A stretch of 64,000 bases of DNA from Blastomussa wellsi (GCA_947652115.1 OX393572.1:14714362-14778361), one strand, 5' to 3'; counted from the first letter of the stretch, positions 49,161-57,572 are shown. Numbers and translations are program-made. The notes: a model not told the origin generated them from the sequence alone.

Positions 49161-52100
49161 ACAATAAATTGAATGCAAAGTATTGTTATTCGATTCCATT
49201 GTGCTTTGCATTTTAATCAGTAAAGATCTGTATCAAAAGTTAATTCTACTCTTGATTTGTATTGGGGTTTACAGAGCATTCATGTGACCTAAATAGTACC
49301 TTTGCATTGGATCTACTCCTTATGAATTATTAATGAATTTTACAAGTGTCCATAAACATCTCTCGTATGGCAAGTGCATGCTTTTCTTTAGGAAAGGCAT
49401 GCACTTACTGCATGAGATGTGTGTTAAATATTTCAGAGGCTTCCGAACATTGTATCTCGCAAAAACTACATGTATAGCCACTTTGCTTCAAACGTATTAC
49501 AATATGTTGTAGTAGTAGTAGCAGCAGCTATATCGGTAGCAGTAGTAGTTGTAGCAGTAGCAGTAGTAGTAGTACAGTCGGACCTCAATTATCAGGTCTC
49601 GTGGGGATTGGACTTACTAGTCTGGATAATCAAGAGTGTGGATAATCGTCACTTGCATTTAATTAATACAGCACAGTTCTGTTACAGAAAAAAATGTTTA
49701 TGTTCAATCTGAACTTGCTTCACAGTTTCTTATGGAAAGCACATTTATGTCTTTGGTGGTTATAATGGTCTTGAAAGGAAACACCATGGGGAGGTGTATA
49801 GTCTAGATACGGGTAAGTTTCTTTTAACACTGATCACTTTGTGAACATTTTGGGTTAGCAAGTAATGTGGGCACCTTGTTTTATTTTGAAGTACATTGTA
49901 ATATTTCAACCAGGAGAAAGAATATTTCATGGCATTTCAAACAGCAAAAGAGAGTTGATTTATGACAGAAGAGTAATTCTGACTACACTCACACGAGATA
50001 TTCAATGTGAAAAGTTTATTTAGGATGAGTCAGTCAGCCATGAGCCGTGCGATTCAATGTTGCCTAATTATGTGTTCCTCACAAAGGTAACTAAAGAGCT
50101 CAAGAATTCAGAAAATGTGCTACGCCAGATACGAAAAACCACTAAAAAACCACCCTTTAGATGTGGCCAAAAAATATGTGGAAACGTATTCCTCATCTAA
50201 TGCAGCAGCACGAGACCCCGAGGAAAGGGCATCCTACAATATACGAGTTAATTCAAATGGAAACGTAATCCTAAAATAAAAAATAAAGCGGGCGAACACT
50301 CCGACTGACCGACCTAGAATGACCTAAATCTCCCGCCAAAACCTTAAATACTCCTAAAGCAGCCCGCGATGCACCGCGGGTCTCTCCAACGTGCCGTCAG
50401 AATAATAATTTCTGACTAATTCGTCCCTCAAACGTCAGAAATTATATTTTTTGACAAACGTGTTGAGGTGTTTGGAGATGCGATCATGCACTCTTGATTG
50501 TTCAATAAACATGTTCTTAATTGAAACCAAAACTAACATGTGAGTTTGAAAAATAAATTGTAAATTAGGTGTCCAGACCATCCTTTGTTTTAAGGTTACT
50601 GATAACCTTTTCGGGTGCCTTTCGGAAAATGTTTCTTACGTGTGTCATTTTCAGTGAAACCATGGCTAACTATATAATGTATGGTAAGGGTATGAAATGT
50701 AGAATCCAAATACATGTATATACAAATTTTGGAAATTTATAGCTTCAAACTTAAAACTGTTGATGTTCACTTCTGGGAATTGCCTGCCTCCTCATTATCA
50801 CTTATGACAAAACAAAATGCACAGTCAATCAGCATTTGATACTCTACCAAAGTGTGTCGGCTTGGAAAATTTCCTATTGGCCAATTTCAGAGCCTATTTT
50901 CTCAGAAACCAATAGAAAGATCCTTAAAGCCCAACACACATTGAGGTGACACAAGAAGGTGAACACTTTGGCAATTTTAAGGAAACCCCTGAATATTTAA
51001 GGTTAAGATTTATACTAGAGGTAGATTGTTTTTTTTTTGTCTATTTCCCTCTCAATTTCCACCTTCATAATGTTGCTCCCAATTTTTGCTATCAGCTTGT
51101 AAGTTTGCACGTTTGGACTAAAATTATGCCATTGATGTATCATGGCCTTCTTTCTGATGATGACCACCTAGAGAAAACCTCGAGAAATGGTGGCATCATG
51201 TGCGTGAGTGGTGCGTTTTTCTGCAGTGTCTTTTAGGCTGAATCTCAGTCTTCCCTCATGCCAAAAGAAAGGCTTGTTGATTTGTACTATTCAACTGAAT
51301 TTGTATTTGCACTTAGACACCAATGTTTGGACAAAGTTGGATATCTCAGGTCACAGCCCATGTCCACGGAGAAGACACTGCTGTTGTCTTATAGGAAAAA
51401 AGCTTATGATATTTGGTGGCACAAGGTAGGTCTGCTCTTGATGTGTGACCAAAACAACCCTGAATCATCACCACCTTCATCATCATGGTCTTCATCACCA
51501 TAATCATCGTTGTTATTGTCATCATCACCATCATCGTCAACACATGGAATCACTTTCATTACAATGTTTATTGCAGTAGGATGGATGCCTTCATTGTTAA
51601 GGCTTTTCAAGAATGTTACTTTTTCTATTGTGAATGTTAGTACTTCCTCAAGCATGATCTAAAGGCGTACCTTGTTTTAAATAATATTCCATTTGTCATC
51701 TGGCCTTTTTTGACATGGCAAAACAAATGTAATGCTCTGTCTAGCCCTCATTCGTGATGTTTCTGCTTGTTCATTCTTTTCGTTCTTTTATTAATTTTGA
51801 AGACCTTGTAGGCTTGCATTCTCCCCAGATGCCTGCACTCAGTTGTTTGTTTTTTTAGTCCTGTAGCTGGAGCACCGATGGAAGATGAGTACAACCTCCA
51901 GGACCATTCTGATCTGTACATCTTAGATCTTGGTAAGTAAAGATGCCATCTGATTAGCCTAATCAATTAGAATAGCAAAGGTAATAGTCAGCACCTACAT
52001 ATGTATCTCCAGCCTTTCTACCGGTAGCATGGAGCAACTAGGTAGTGTTTCTACATACTTCCCCATGGAGATGCCAGTCCATTGTAGGGTTATCCCACCC

Positions 52101-53461
52101 CTTCCTCAGCATTTAATTTGGCGGCCAATTTGGCATTTATACATAACAGTGGAGAAGCACTTTGAGAATAAAGTGTTTTGCCCAAGAACACAACACAATG
52201 ACCCTGACAACTCAATGTTGCCCCCTCCCCTACCCACACACACCACACAGAGAACAGAGCACAGACCCGGGGAGTGTAAATGTAGAACACTAAGTATGTG
52301 GCCACCACACTTGGCATTTTTAACATCCTTTTCCTGGACTCCAGTTGTCCGATCTTGGTCAGGGTCATTTCTGTTGTCTTCTTGTGCAAGGCACTTGACT
52401 CTTACAGTGCCTCTCTTCACCCACACATGTGATCTGGTACCAGCAAATTTGCTGACAAATAATTATACTGTGTGTGATCTGCATTGGACTTGGGGGGTTT
52501 ACACCTGAGCTAATTACTTGAAGAATTCCATGGAAAACTGAGATCAGCAAGACACTGATGAACCATTTGAATAAATCCTGTTCTCTTTGCTCTACAGAGC
52601 CATCTCTTCGAACATTGTGCAAGCTTGCTGTTATTCAGTACAAACTGGATCAGACACCACTACCAAAAGTTCTCAAGTAAGAATGCAATCTAGATTTAAG
52701 TCCCTTGTTTGTAATCCATCTCAATCTTCCCCAGTTGTATCCATCCTTGTTCCCTTTTAGTTTATAATTACATCTTCGATGTTTTTCTACCTTAGGAAAC
52801 TATTATTTTGAGGTGTGATTTAATTTGAAGATGAGCTATTTTTGATAGGGTTTTGTAAAACCAAGGTAACAATGCTGGTCAATCACAAAAAACACAGAAG
52901 ATCCGGTAAACAATTCAACTTGAGGCACATGCGGTATGTGTAACTGGTGTCCAGTGTGTGAAAATGTGTACAAGCGAGTCGCGATTGGTTTTGGTTCAAC
53001 TTCTAATTGGTTGAGCAAAGGATGCGATTTTTAAACCAATCGCTAAGCGTAGTCATGCAAAACCAAAGCAAATGTGAATTGCTTTCGATGCTTTGCAAAA
53101 GAACGTCTTACCGTATTGCCACACAGCCCGCACATCTTTTCCTGGGAATGTGTAAGGGCAACATCAGTAGTATAGGTGGCTCATATGGTCTAACCAATCA
53201 GAAGAGGGTATATATCCCACGTGCTCGCTCTTGACCAATCAGAGAGCCAAATTTCATACAAGATGGCCAAAATCCAGCCCTCTGATTGGTCTAGAGCAAT
53301 CACATGGGTTATACCCTCTTCTGATTGGTTACAGACCATAATTTATGAGCCACCTATACTACTAACACAAGTCTGATAAACCGTTGGCTGTTTTCAATTG
53401 AAGAATGGAACTAAGCATCATGGAAGCTGGCAGGAGTTCTGTGAGATCATCCCAAGGGTAA
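35909..53461 (+). CDS. KLHDC3: Kelch domain-containing protein 3 (KLHDC3), 12 exons
   Basis: Substrate receptor of CUL2-RING E3 ligases, known in vertebrates to bind C-terminal glycine degrons through a six-bladed Kelch propeller. Exons: 35909-36068, 42826-42993, 43701-43816, 45182-45253, 45652-45727, 47102-47170, 48186-48254, 49726-49812, 51317-51425, 51859-51932, 52598-52676, 53404-53461. All are GT-AG and in phase: 378 aa, close to the ~380 usual for the family. Kelch hallmarks recur: EGGPRRVNHAAV and FSFGGYCTGEEY (exon 1), YMRYGHSAS...IFGGRNDTHGACN (exon 2), RDGHSAC..IFGGYEEE (exon 3), WRDFHSAT..IFGGRG (exon 5), GRRSHSA (exon 7), VFGGYN (exon 8), PCPRRRHCCC..IFGG (exon 9), then LKxLAVIQY-type tail. 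Intron 1 (6.8 kb) holds a complete sense-oriented LTR retrotransposon. Exon 11 ends AA/GTAAGA; unspliced, this reads AAG TAA and stops 18 residues early. Confidence 0.94.
36834..36838. repeat. target site duplication, left (ATAAA)
   Basis: ATAAA immediately before the 5' LTR. The same five bases follow the 3' LTR at 41478-41482. A 5-bp duplication fits Ty3/Gypsy-type integration. Confidence 0.9.
36839..37003 (+). repeat. 5' LTR
   Basis: Begins TGTAGTGTTTTACAT and ends GAGATACTACA. It contains a short internal near-duplication (GGAGCATGCGTATTAGATGT / GGAGCATGCGCATTAGATGT). Identical to 41313-41477 by eye. Confidence 0.95.
37007..37015 (+). promoter_or_regulatory. primer-binding site
   Basis: TGGCGACGA lies 3 bases after the 5' LTR. 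It is complementary to a tRNA 3' end of the form TCGTCGCCA, consistent with a serine tRNA primer as used by Mag-like elements. The primer identity was not verified against tRNAs of this species. Confidence 0.7.
37034..41119 (+). CDS. Gypsy gag-pol polyprotein, intact
   Basis: A 1361-aa fused Gag-Pol of an LTR retrotransposon. Domains in order, with approximate residues: Gag capsid region (1-200), two CCHC zinc knuckles (from C218 and about C240; the first has the spacing CxxC-GH-C), aspartic protease with IIDSGAS (~331-337), reverse transcriptase (LDLNSAYHQ near 559; catalytic pair in ILDDVIV near 619), RNase H (IADASPVG near 766 and TDHKPLE), integrase with an H2C2 zinc finger (near 981-1020) and the DDE triad (AADLLG ~1044, RTDNG ~1099, ANGEIERQ ~1132). 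There is no envelope and no chromodomain. No stop or frameshift interrupts it, and the main catalytic residues are present. Start is the first ATG after the primer site. Confidence 0.96.
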   Translation: MFEMSAEYLSDTGQGLKSFDCSETAGISARWERWLRAFELYATGKGVKNADQKKALLLHTAGTDVQDIYFTLEEEGGSDSYRKATATLNKYFKPQANVPYERLCFRETSQLANETVEQFVTRLRQKAKTCEFGDADAVEEQIRDQVISKCLSHELRRKLLQKGQALTLPKLREIARSMEESEKQARSIEGASDASNEVNSVGGKVDHKEDSSTSHIKCYCCGRLGHKANDHRCPARGKQCRKCNGTGHFEAVCKTKKKQNSGRGRGAGGMSGAGNRRRSGGRHDVRQVEDEVQQSDVCEYAFGLSDDSNVSSDGKISVKIGGLPVTMIIDSGASCNVIGRNVWEDLKANKVKCVSSKASKKLYSYGSNQPLQVAGTFTAEVSVGEVVLSGVEFVVIENKGQALLGRVTAIALGVLKLGTPVQVNSLEASTDGAKGASSVLDKFPGCCEGIGKLEDFQLKIPVDPEVQPIAQTIRRVPYHLRDKLSDKLDELVELDIIEKVSGPSSWVSPVVVVPKPSGDICLCVDMRQANMAVKRERHPIPTIDEVLQDLNQSKFFSKLDLNSAYHQIELSPESRDITTFGTHQGLYRYKRLMFGISCAPEMYQKVLGQVLQECEGVHNILDDVIVHAPTEEEHDKRFENVVRVLSSRGLTLNRDKCEFKMSHLVFMGHVLSARGIGPADVKVKAVVDAREPTSAAGVRSFLGLVNFTARFIPDLATVSAPLRQLTKNGEPFVWGPEQQKSFDELKKRLSSAETLGYFDKNAPTKVIADASPVGLGAVLVQQQGEELRVISYASRSLSDTERRYSQTEKEALAIVWSCERFHMYLYGADFELMTDHKPLECIFSPTSKTCARIERWLLRMQPYRFTVKYIPGPKNIADSLSRLLSPVPQSRDENETEEYVKWVAQESTPVALTTREIERASEHDLELKSVRECLLNGRWHAMEFKEYLPVRGELSAIGKLVLRGTRIVLPKQLRSQALKLAHEGHPGIVAMKQRLRTKVWWPGIDKEAEGVCKTCHGCQLVSQPPRPEPMVRTELPSAPWQHLAADLLGPLPSGDYVFVLVDYYSRFFEMEFTKSTTSEKIVSMLSKIFVTHGLPLSLRTDNGAQFVSDYFEKYLEENGIEHRRTTPLWPQANGEIERQNRSILKRLRIAQAEGRNWRSEMDDFLMMYRSTPHCTTGVSPAELLFGRRIRTKLPQLQELTVEDEVRDRDSERKEKGKVYGDSRRNAQESHIQEGDKVLLRQEKENKLSATYKHSPFTVVQKNGNSVLVEADGVQYRRNVTHVKKYLEQDNVPQATSESSDTTEAQGVTLPSPSQELRESVKAPTGVQSGSTSILPLRPSRVRRPPIRFQDYDVGCVQLVPE
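41299..41312 (+). promoter_or_regulatory. polypurine tract
   Basis: AAAGAAGGGAGGAA lies immediately before the 3' LTR, the usual plus-strand priming site. Confidence 0.85.
41313..41477 (+). repeat. 3' LTR
   Basis: Same 165 bases as the 5' LTR by eye, followed at once by the ATAAA duplication. Confidence 0.95.
41622..42036. repeat. large foldback element in KLHDC3 intron 1
   Basis: Outer ends ATCACGGTTTTTGAC and GTAAAAACCGTGAT are inverted. Inner arms also pair: CATTAGAATAC...CCAAGTTTGAAG...TGGGATAGAAGAC against GTCTTCTATCCCA...CTTCAAACTTGG...GTATTCTAATG. Non-coding MITE-like element. Confidence 0.65.
42312..42608. repeat. foldback repeat family, copy B (partner at 918)
   Basis: Near full-length match to 918-1206, same orientation. 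Where copy A has CCGCTGCGCGTCG this copy has CTGCTGCACGTTG, so most differences are CpG to TpG/CpA. Confidence 0.75.
43230..43440 (+). repeat. dispersed repeat in KLHDC3 intron 2
   Basis: AATTTGTCGGGTCAGGAAGC, TGACCC and CCCTCTTATCAGGAACAC are the inverse of 17550-17615 in HIF-alpha intron 6. The family is unrecognised; possibly a SINE tail. Confidence 0.5.
43828..44015. repeat. foldback element in KLHDC3 intron 3
   Basis: GCAAATAGACTCCACGTTGC...CAGTAATAGATCGCAG pairs imperfectly with CTGTGATTGATTACTGAACAG...GCAACATGGAAGCTATCTG. A second small palindrome (AGCACACGAGGCGATAGCCG then AGTGTGT) lies in the loop. Confidence 0.6.
44344..44555. mobile_element. 212-bp Tigger/pogo-like MITE in KLHDC3 intron 3
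   Basis: Left end CAGTAGTGAGCTCTCTC, right end inverted CAGTCAATGAACTCTATCC, flanked by TA on both sides (44342-44343, 44556-44557). The repeated internal phrase ATAAGATGGA / CTAAGATGGACA is typical of such ends. No transposase frame. Confidence 0.6.
44690..44945 (+). repeat. tRNA-derived SINE, longest copy
   Basis: Head: TTGGCCTAATGGTTAGTGCG (A box) and AAGTTCGAGCCTTGG (B box). Tail: ATGGGTACCGGCGAAATGAT, GTGATGGACTAGTGTCCCAT, GGGGGAGTAGAAATACTCC, GCTTCATGCTACGGAAACC. The tail modules recur at 17461, 27985 and 46060. This is the best reference copy in the window for the family. Confidence 0.75.
46060..46790 (+). repeat. SINE tail split by a TTAA-flanked element
   Basis: GGGACTAGCATCTCACCAGG, GGGAGTAGCAATACTCC and GCTTCATGCTTTAGAAACTG match the tail at 44860-44920. 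The match is interrupted at 46155-46732 by a TTAA insertion and resumes with GCACTGGGGGA. Confidence 0.65.
46159..46728. mobile_element. 570-bp piggyBac-like MITE in KLHDC3 intron 5
   Basis: Flanked by TTAA on both sides (46155-46158 and 46729-46732). The ends GGAGGCTTGA and TCAAGCCTCC are exact inverses, with looser pairing inward (GGGGTTTT / AAACTC). TTAA target duplication is the signature of piggyBac-type transposition. No transposase frame, so it would need a helper. It sits inside a SINE tail. Confidence 0.75.
46825..46988. repeat. foldback element in KLHDC3 intron 5
   Basis: AGCAATAGAGGACTTTTTCC...GTTTACACAG...GTTGGGAGAATTC pairs with GAATTCTCCCAAC...CTATGTAAAC...GGAAAAAGTCCTCTATTGCT. 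Arms about 70 bp with few mismatches. Confidence 0.75.
47249..47395. repeat. dispersed repeat family, copy 2 of 3 (KLHDC3 intron 6)
   Basis: Shares ordered blocks with 49-180 and 52709-52830 (CCATCCTTACACG, TTGGCTTAGTGTCA, TTTGGGGTTTTTC, AAACTATTATTT). Confidence 0.5.
47815..48120 (-). repeat. tRNA-headed SINE of the coral-common type
   Basis: On the minus strand: A box GGCTATTGGCAGAGC (48008-47994), B box GGTTCGAATCCC (47966-47955), then GAAGCCCTGATTTTTTCAGG and CTTCTTTATTCC. I recall this head and CTGATTTTTTCAGG tail as very common in coral genomes. Related ~40-base stretches (TGATGTGAAGTATA...TTGAACTG) lie at both ends, 47820 and 48063, so an adjacent partial copy is likely. KLHDC3 intron 6. 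Confidence 0.7.
48330..48425 (+). repeat. decayed tRNA-derived SINE in KLHDC3 intron 7
   Basis: GTGGTTGACTAATGGTAGTG, GTGTTGGACTTTGGCAAGGC and ACTTTTCACACACAGTG follow the module order of the family at 11637 and 44690. Confidence 0.45.
49045..49143. repeat. foldback element in KLHDC3 intron 7
   Basis: GATAAAATATGAGCGGGAGA...CTGTATGGGC...TTACAATTGC pairs with GCAATTGTAA...GCCCATACAG...GAATATTTTATC, around GAGCCGATAGGCGA. Confidence 0.75.
49508..49575. repeat. (GTA/GCA)n microsatellite
   Basis: Runs of GTAGTAGTAGCAGCAG and related triplets. A CAGTCGGACCTCAATTATC stretch just after it resembles one end of a Tigger-type element, but no second end was found. Confidence 0.8.
51459..51542. repeat. 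imperfect (ATC)n microsatellite
   Basis: CATCACCACCTTCATCATCA and similar triplets in KLHDC3 intron 9. It gives Met/Asp-rich frames on the reverse strand that are not genes. Confidence 0.8.
52025..52220 (-). repeat. SINE copy, KLHDC3 intron 10
   Basis: Inverse of the family tail: GATGCCAGTCCATTGTAGGG, AGCACTTTGAGAATAAAGTG and GCCCAAGAACACAACACAAT. A half copy in the opposite orientation follows at 52335-52460. Confidence 0.6.
52335..52460 (+). repeat. SINE half copy, KLHDC3 intron 10
   Basis: CTGGACTCC, GGGTCATTTCTGTTGTCTTC and GCAAGGCACTTGACTCTTAC followed by AGTGCCTCTCTTCACCCA match the SINE family modules in plus orientation, facing the copy at 52025-52220. Confidence 0.55.
52709..52830. 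repeat. dispersed repeat family, copy 3 of 3 (KLHDC3 intron 11)
   Basis: CAATCTTCCCCAG, CCATCCTTGTTCCC and GATGTTTTTC...GGAAACTATTATTT match the order of blocks at 49-180. Confidence 0.55.
53166..53363. repeat. foldback element next to the last KLHDC3 acceptor
   Basis: AGTAGTATAGGTGGCTCATA...ACCAATCAGAAGAGGGTATA pairs with TATACCCTCTTCTGATTGGT...TATGAGCCACCTATACTACT. It ends 40 bases before the inferred exon 12 at 53404, so the branch point may lie in or at the edge of the element. Confidence 0.8.
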
Positions 53462-56280
53462 AAGAAATCATCCAAGACAAGCTCGTTGATCAAGAATCCA
53501 CTACAGAAACTTTCTGTGAGCAGGAACTGCATAGCGTGCTCAACGTGAGAAATAGTTTGTGTGATCTTTGCTGCTCGTTCAGCTTAGTAAGCTATGTATG
53601 GCAGTAGGACTAGGGGTAGGAAAGATGAGGTACTACTGTTTGAAGTATGTTCAGGAATATAGAGCCCTTTATTTTTTTTGGCATTAATGTTGATCGTTAA
53701 TAGCTAGGCTACTGAAATTTTAACAAGAGGTTTGTAAATAACTTATGTATTGTACAGTCGAACATCTTTGGGATACTTTTCATAAGAGCCTCACATGAAA
53801 CCTGCATTTGAAACCTTAGTAAGGGACCTCTTTCTACAAAGGGACCCTTGGGTGTGGTTCAAACCTCACAGGGCCACAATTACTAGTGGACACCTTCCAT
53901 GATGGGGCATTAAGCCATGGTCCTGACATAGAAGTACTAGATTTGTACCCTGTAGTAATGGCAACACATTACAGTACATGTAAACCGTGATCCTAACACT
54001 ACATGAATTTATAACCTAAATTAATGAGATAACTTTGACTGAGTTATAGTTCTGGTATTCACACCTCACATATGAAAGGAAATTAGAATCAACTCTGCCA
54101 TTCACGTTCAATCTTAAATGCAGAACCGAGTGAAGAATGCGTTTTTTGTTCGGTTTTTGTCTTTAACCAGATATCACTAATTTTGGCAGGCAGCAACTGT
54201 CGTGGTCGCTACCACTGTCTTTTTAACTCATGGTCTCTGACCATCTTAAGTTTTCTGCCATGTTGGATTTAACAACATCATCAGTTAGTGCCCAGTTTAT
54301 GGTGTCCACAAATCCAAGGTGGCGATTCACGTTAAATAAAAACCTGCTCAATGATTAGGTATTGGATACTCTGTAGGATTTACAATAATGGCTATTTGCT
54401 CACTGGATTTAGGTATCCATTGTTAGATATTTGGGTAGAATTTATTGCTCAGCAGGGAATTTTTTTCATCTTAGGGTAGGCTTTATAGCTGGGAGGGGTT
54501 GGAAGCAGTTTATTTTTCTATAGTTGATGGAGATGAAACTCGCATATAATTAGGTAGACCATGTTGTTTGTTTTTACTAAAAGCAATTATGTGCACAATG
54601 AGCACTTACTCAAATAATCAACTTTTTATATGAGATATTTCTAATTAACCACAGTTAGCAAGGAGTAAACCTGTTGAACAGATGTGTTACAAAATTCCAA
54701 TTTGGAACACTTGCAACTCTCGAAAGAAATTTTTTATGCTGATGTGGCTGTGTGTGCCCTAAATTATAAATAAATTGTAATATATCTTAAGGTCATAATA
54801 GTGAAAATTTAATTGGTGGGTTAATATGCCAACTGCTTTTATAAAATTAAATTTATAATTGTTTAATTTGTTTATATGTACATTTTTGGTTGATATAATT
54901 TCTTAACTAAGTTATAAGAGAATATTTGTATGCCACAGTTTGTAAGGAAAGAGGTTTTTGTTTTGCTCACACTACTCCAGGCTCATAGCCACTCCTAGAA
55001 TAATGGCTCCCTTTGGAGGATAATGATAGAAATTAGTGTCTCGGTTGTTTGAGAAAATATGCATTCTCGTCCCAAGATAGGTTCCTGCACATTGTGTTAT
55101 GAAGTGCTGAATTTAACGTCACACTGTAAATGCTACAAAGTTGGTAGAATCTGCTGGATTACGCTGTTCTAACATGTGAAAGATGTCTTCCTTGCATTTT
55201 TTCCCTCCAACATCTCATCCTTGGTGAAAGAACCTGTGAAACCCACCATTGATGAATTACAAACAACAACCAAGAAAACAAAGAACTCAAAGCAATATAG
55301 AACCGGAAAACATCTTCAAAACTAATCCTTTTGGGTTATTAGTTAGTAATTTTGGTTGTCATTTATGTCCAAAAAACTCAAGATTACTTAATTATGCTTT
55401 GGCTGTAGAAAATTGCTTGAGAATAGTAGTTTCATATTAGATTTTTCCTTGAGTCAAAAGTTGCCAAGCACAATGTGTAGAAGCTTATTCCCAGAGCCCC
55501 TGAAGTCAGGCTGGTCACGTGACCAAAATTTAGAGAGGGCTCTGGGGAAGGGACTAATGAAAGACTGGTATTATTTCTATTTTTGTTTCATTGACCAAAT
55601 AGAGCATCCTTGCCCTTTATTAATTTTTAACAATGTAGTGCAATATAGTTTGCAATACATGTATTAAGCTACAAATGAACCAAGAATTAAATCACCCATC
55701 ACCTATTATGGGTATTAAATTGTGTTTAGATTATTCATGAATGGTGGACTTCTCGTCTGCTGTATGATCTTGGATCTTCGAGTATTTCAAAACAGCAGAT
55801 GCGTCTTGTTCTACAGGCATCAATCCATGTGCTATACTCACTCATCCCCATAGCGTCATCACAAACTGAAATTAACATGAAACTGGCCACTTTCTAACTG
55901 TTTACGGGGGCCTTCGGAGCCCGCCTCTCCCCCATCCCCCACCCCACCATTTCAGGTGAAAATTTTCGGTAAAAAGGAAGCGATGTTAAGTGATGGAAGT
56001 AATAAAGTTGATGTTGAATAAGCTTGTGCATTTCTGTGAGATTCCTGTTTAAATCCTAGAATTGTGATTGGTCAACAAAAATCATAATATTGTTATTATT
56101 ATTTTGGCATATTTTTGCATTGTTTTGCAGTCTTTGGGCTCACCCCTGGCTACGTCCCTGGTTTATAACCTTGTGTGACTTGTTTTGCCGAAAATTTCCA
56201 TTGGGCGATGGCGTTACTTCCGTGTCACGCGATAGCGCGTTGCTTCCTGCTGAAGTGAGCTTTAAATTGGTTCTTTTGTA
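53462..56280. other. spacer downstream of KLHDC3, no gene seen
   Basis: The first part is presumably KLHDC3 3' UTR. A 69-codon frame at 53398-53607 overlaps the last exon in another phase and is not supported. The rest is AT-rich without family resemblance on either strand. Confidence 0.5.
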
Positions 56281-56283
56281 GTT

Positions 56284-56473
56284 GACCAATCACAAGCTAC
56301 GTGTTTTTTTTTTTTTTTTCTCCGAATCCCGGAAGTATCTTCCGGGAAAGCCCTGGTTGTTTCGCAGAAGCAGTTGGTGCAAACAAATGCATTATCTTTG
56401 TTGCTGGCTTTCTTCCCGTGCCGTTTAGTTTACATCAAGGAAGAGTTTTCTGCGAGCTTCAAGTTGGATCAAG
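56284..56473 (+). promoter_or_regulatory. candidate ZNFX1 promoter and 5' UTR exon
   Basis: An inverted-palindrome pair of ETS-type sites, CCCGGAAG-TAT-CTTCCGGG (56328-56346), follows a GACCAAT CCAAT-like box (56284-56290) and a T tract. About 130 bases on is AAG/GTAAGG, a strong splice donor (56474). It could join to the acceptor CTGTACTAG at 58099, 36 bases before the ZNFX1 start. The whole is inferred from motifs; no transcript was seen. Confidence 0.4.
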
Positions 56474-57354
56474 GTAAGGCCAATTTTTGTTTAACTTTGT
56501 GCGTCAGTAGTTAAAACGGATACTGAATGCAAAGCTATATGCAAAGGCTCGTCGAAATCCGATGTACCGTTGTCGTCTCGGTAAAACATGATGCCATGCA
56601 ATGCTGCGAGAGAATATTGCGTCTTGTAACACAAGCAATGCTAGGTGAAGCTGTTTCGAGACATGTTTGCTGTACTTTTCGCAGCCATTACCATTACGCA
56701 ATGCCACCATTATGCAAGTAATCATTTTGTTTGCAGCGAGGAACGTAGCTGAATAATTCGATTACAGTCAGACTTTCAAGCTTCGTTAAACATAGAGTAT
56801 AAAGCCTTGAAAATACCTTTTGAACCGGCTCTAATTCAAAGGCATTTCGACTATTATTAGAATCTCTAAACCGAACATCGTTCCGTGCAAGACATTTATA
56901 TTGACGAGAAGCAATCAACCAGTAATTAGATTGATTATATAATAATTTTTCTAGAACATTTGGGAAAAAAACTGTCTTCACATTTTTCTTTCTAACTTCT
57001 GATATAAAATTCTTCCCAAACAGAATTTTGTTTAGATTTTAGTATGCTGTGTGAATAAAACACGTACAAACAAGTTAGGGACTGCAGTAATTATCAGGAA
57101 GGGGATCAGAAAACCAGAGCAGGTTGGGGAGGGGAGGGGGGGCATTTCTTGAGTAAATTTATTTTGCATTTGCGGTAATGTTGTTTTGCAAGATTGCTGT
57201 GTGGGAGCCTGGCTTACAGTTGTTATAAAGTGGTCAATTAACCTTTTAAAGCTCTTAAGGGAGGCTACATTCCGTAAATTAAGCTATATTGGCTTTGTTG
57301 AATATTGCTTCAGGCTCATATTGCATAATATTTTCCTACTAGATTGAAGCCCAT

Positions 57355-57373
57355 ACCCCCCCCCCCCCCCCCT
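57355..57373. repeat. poly-C tract
   Basis: About 18 nearly consecutive Cs in the candidate ZNFX1 5' intron. Length is error-prone. Confidence 0.85.
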
Positions 57374-57474
57374 TTCTGAGAATTATTGAACAGTCCCTAA
57401 TGCTTACGCTTACATCTTTAGTTTTTGTTTTTGACTTGAATACAGTGTCATTTTTGGAGTTTGTGCATTAAATT

Positions 57475-57572
57475 AGCCTTCTACGCAGGCATCCCTTGGG
57501 CTTCATCAGGCGTTCCTCCCCATGTAGGGAGGAACGCCAGACAAAGCCCTAAGGATGTCTGCATGGGAGGCT
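57475..57572. repeat. foldback element in candidate ZNFX1 5' intron
   Basis: AGCCTTCTACGCAGGCATCC...GGGCTT...GGCGTTCCTCCC pairs with GGGAGGAACGCC...AAGCCC...GGATGTCTGCATGGGAGGCT around a short ATGTA-type loop. Confidence 0.75.

Noticed and set aside
51346..51655. Met/Asp-rich minus-strand frames
   Set aside because: Created by the (ATC)n microsatellite in KLHDC3 intron 9.
53398..53607. 69-aa plus-strand frame downstream of KLHDC3 as a separate gene
   Set aside because: It overlaps the inferred last KLHDC3 exon in another phase, and the KLHDC3 phase gives a better family match.
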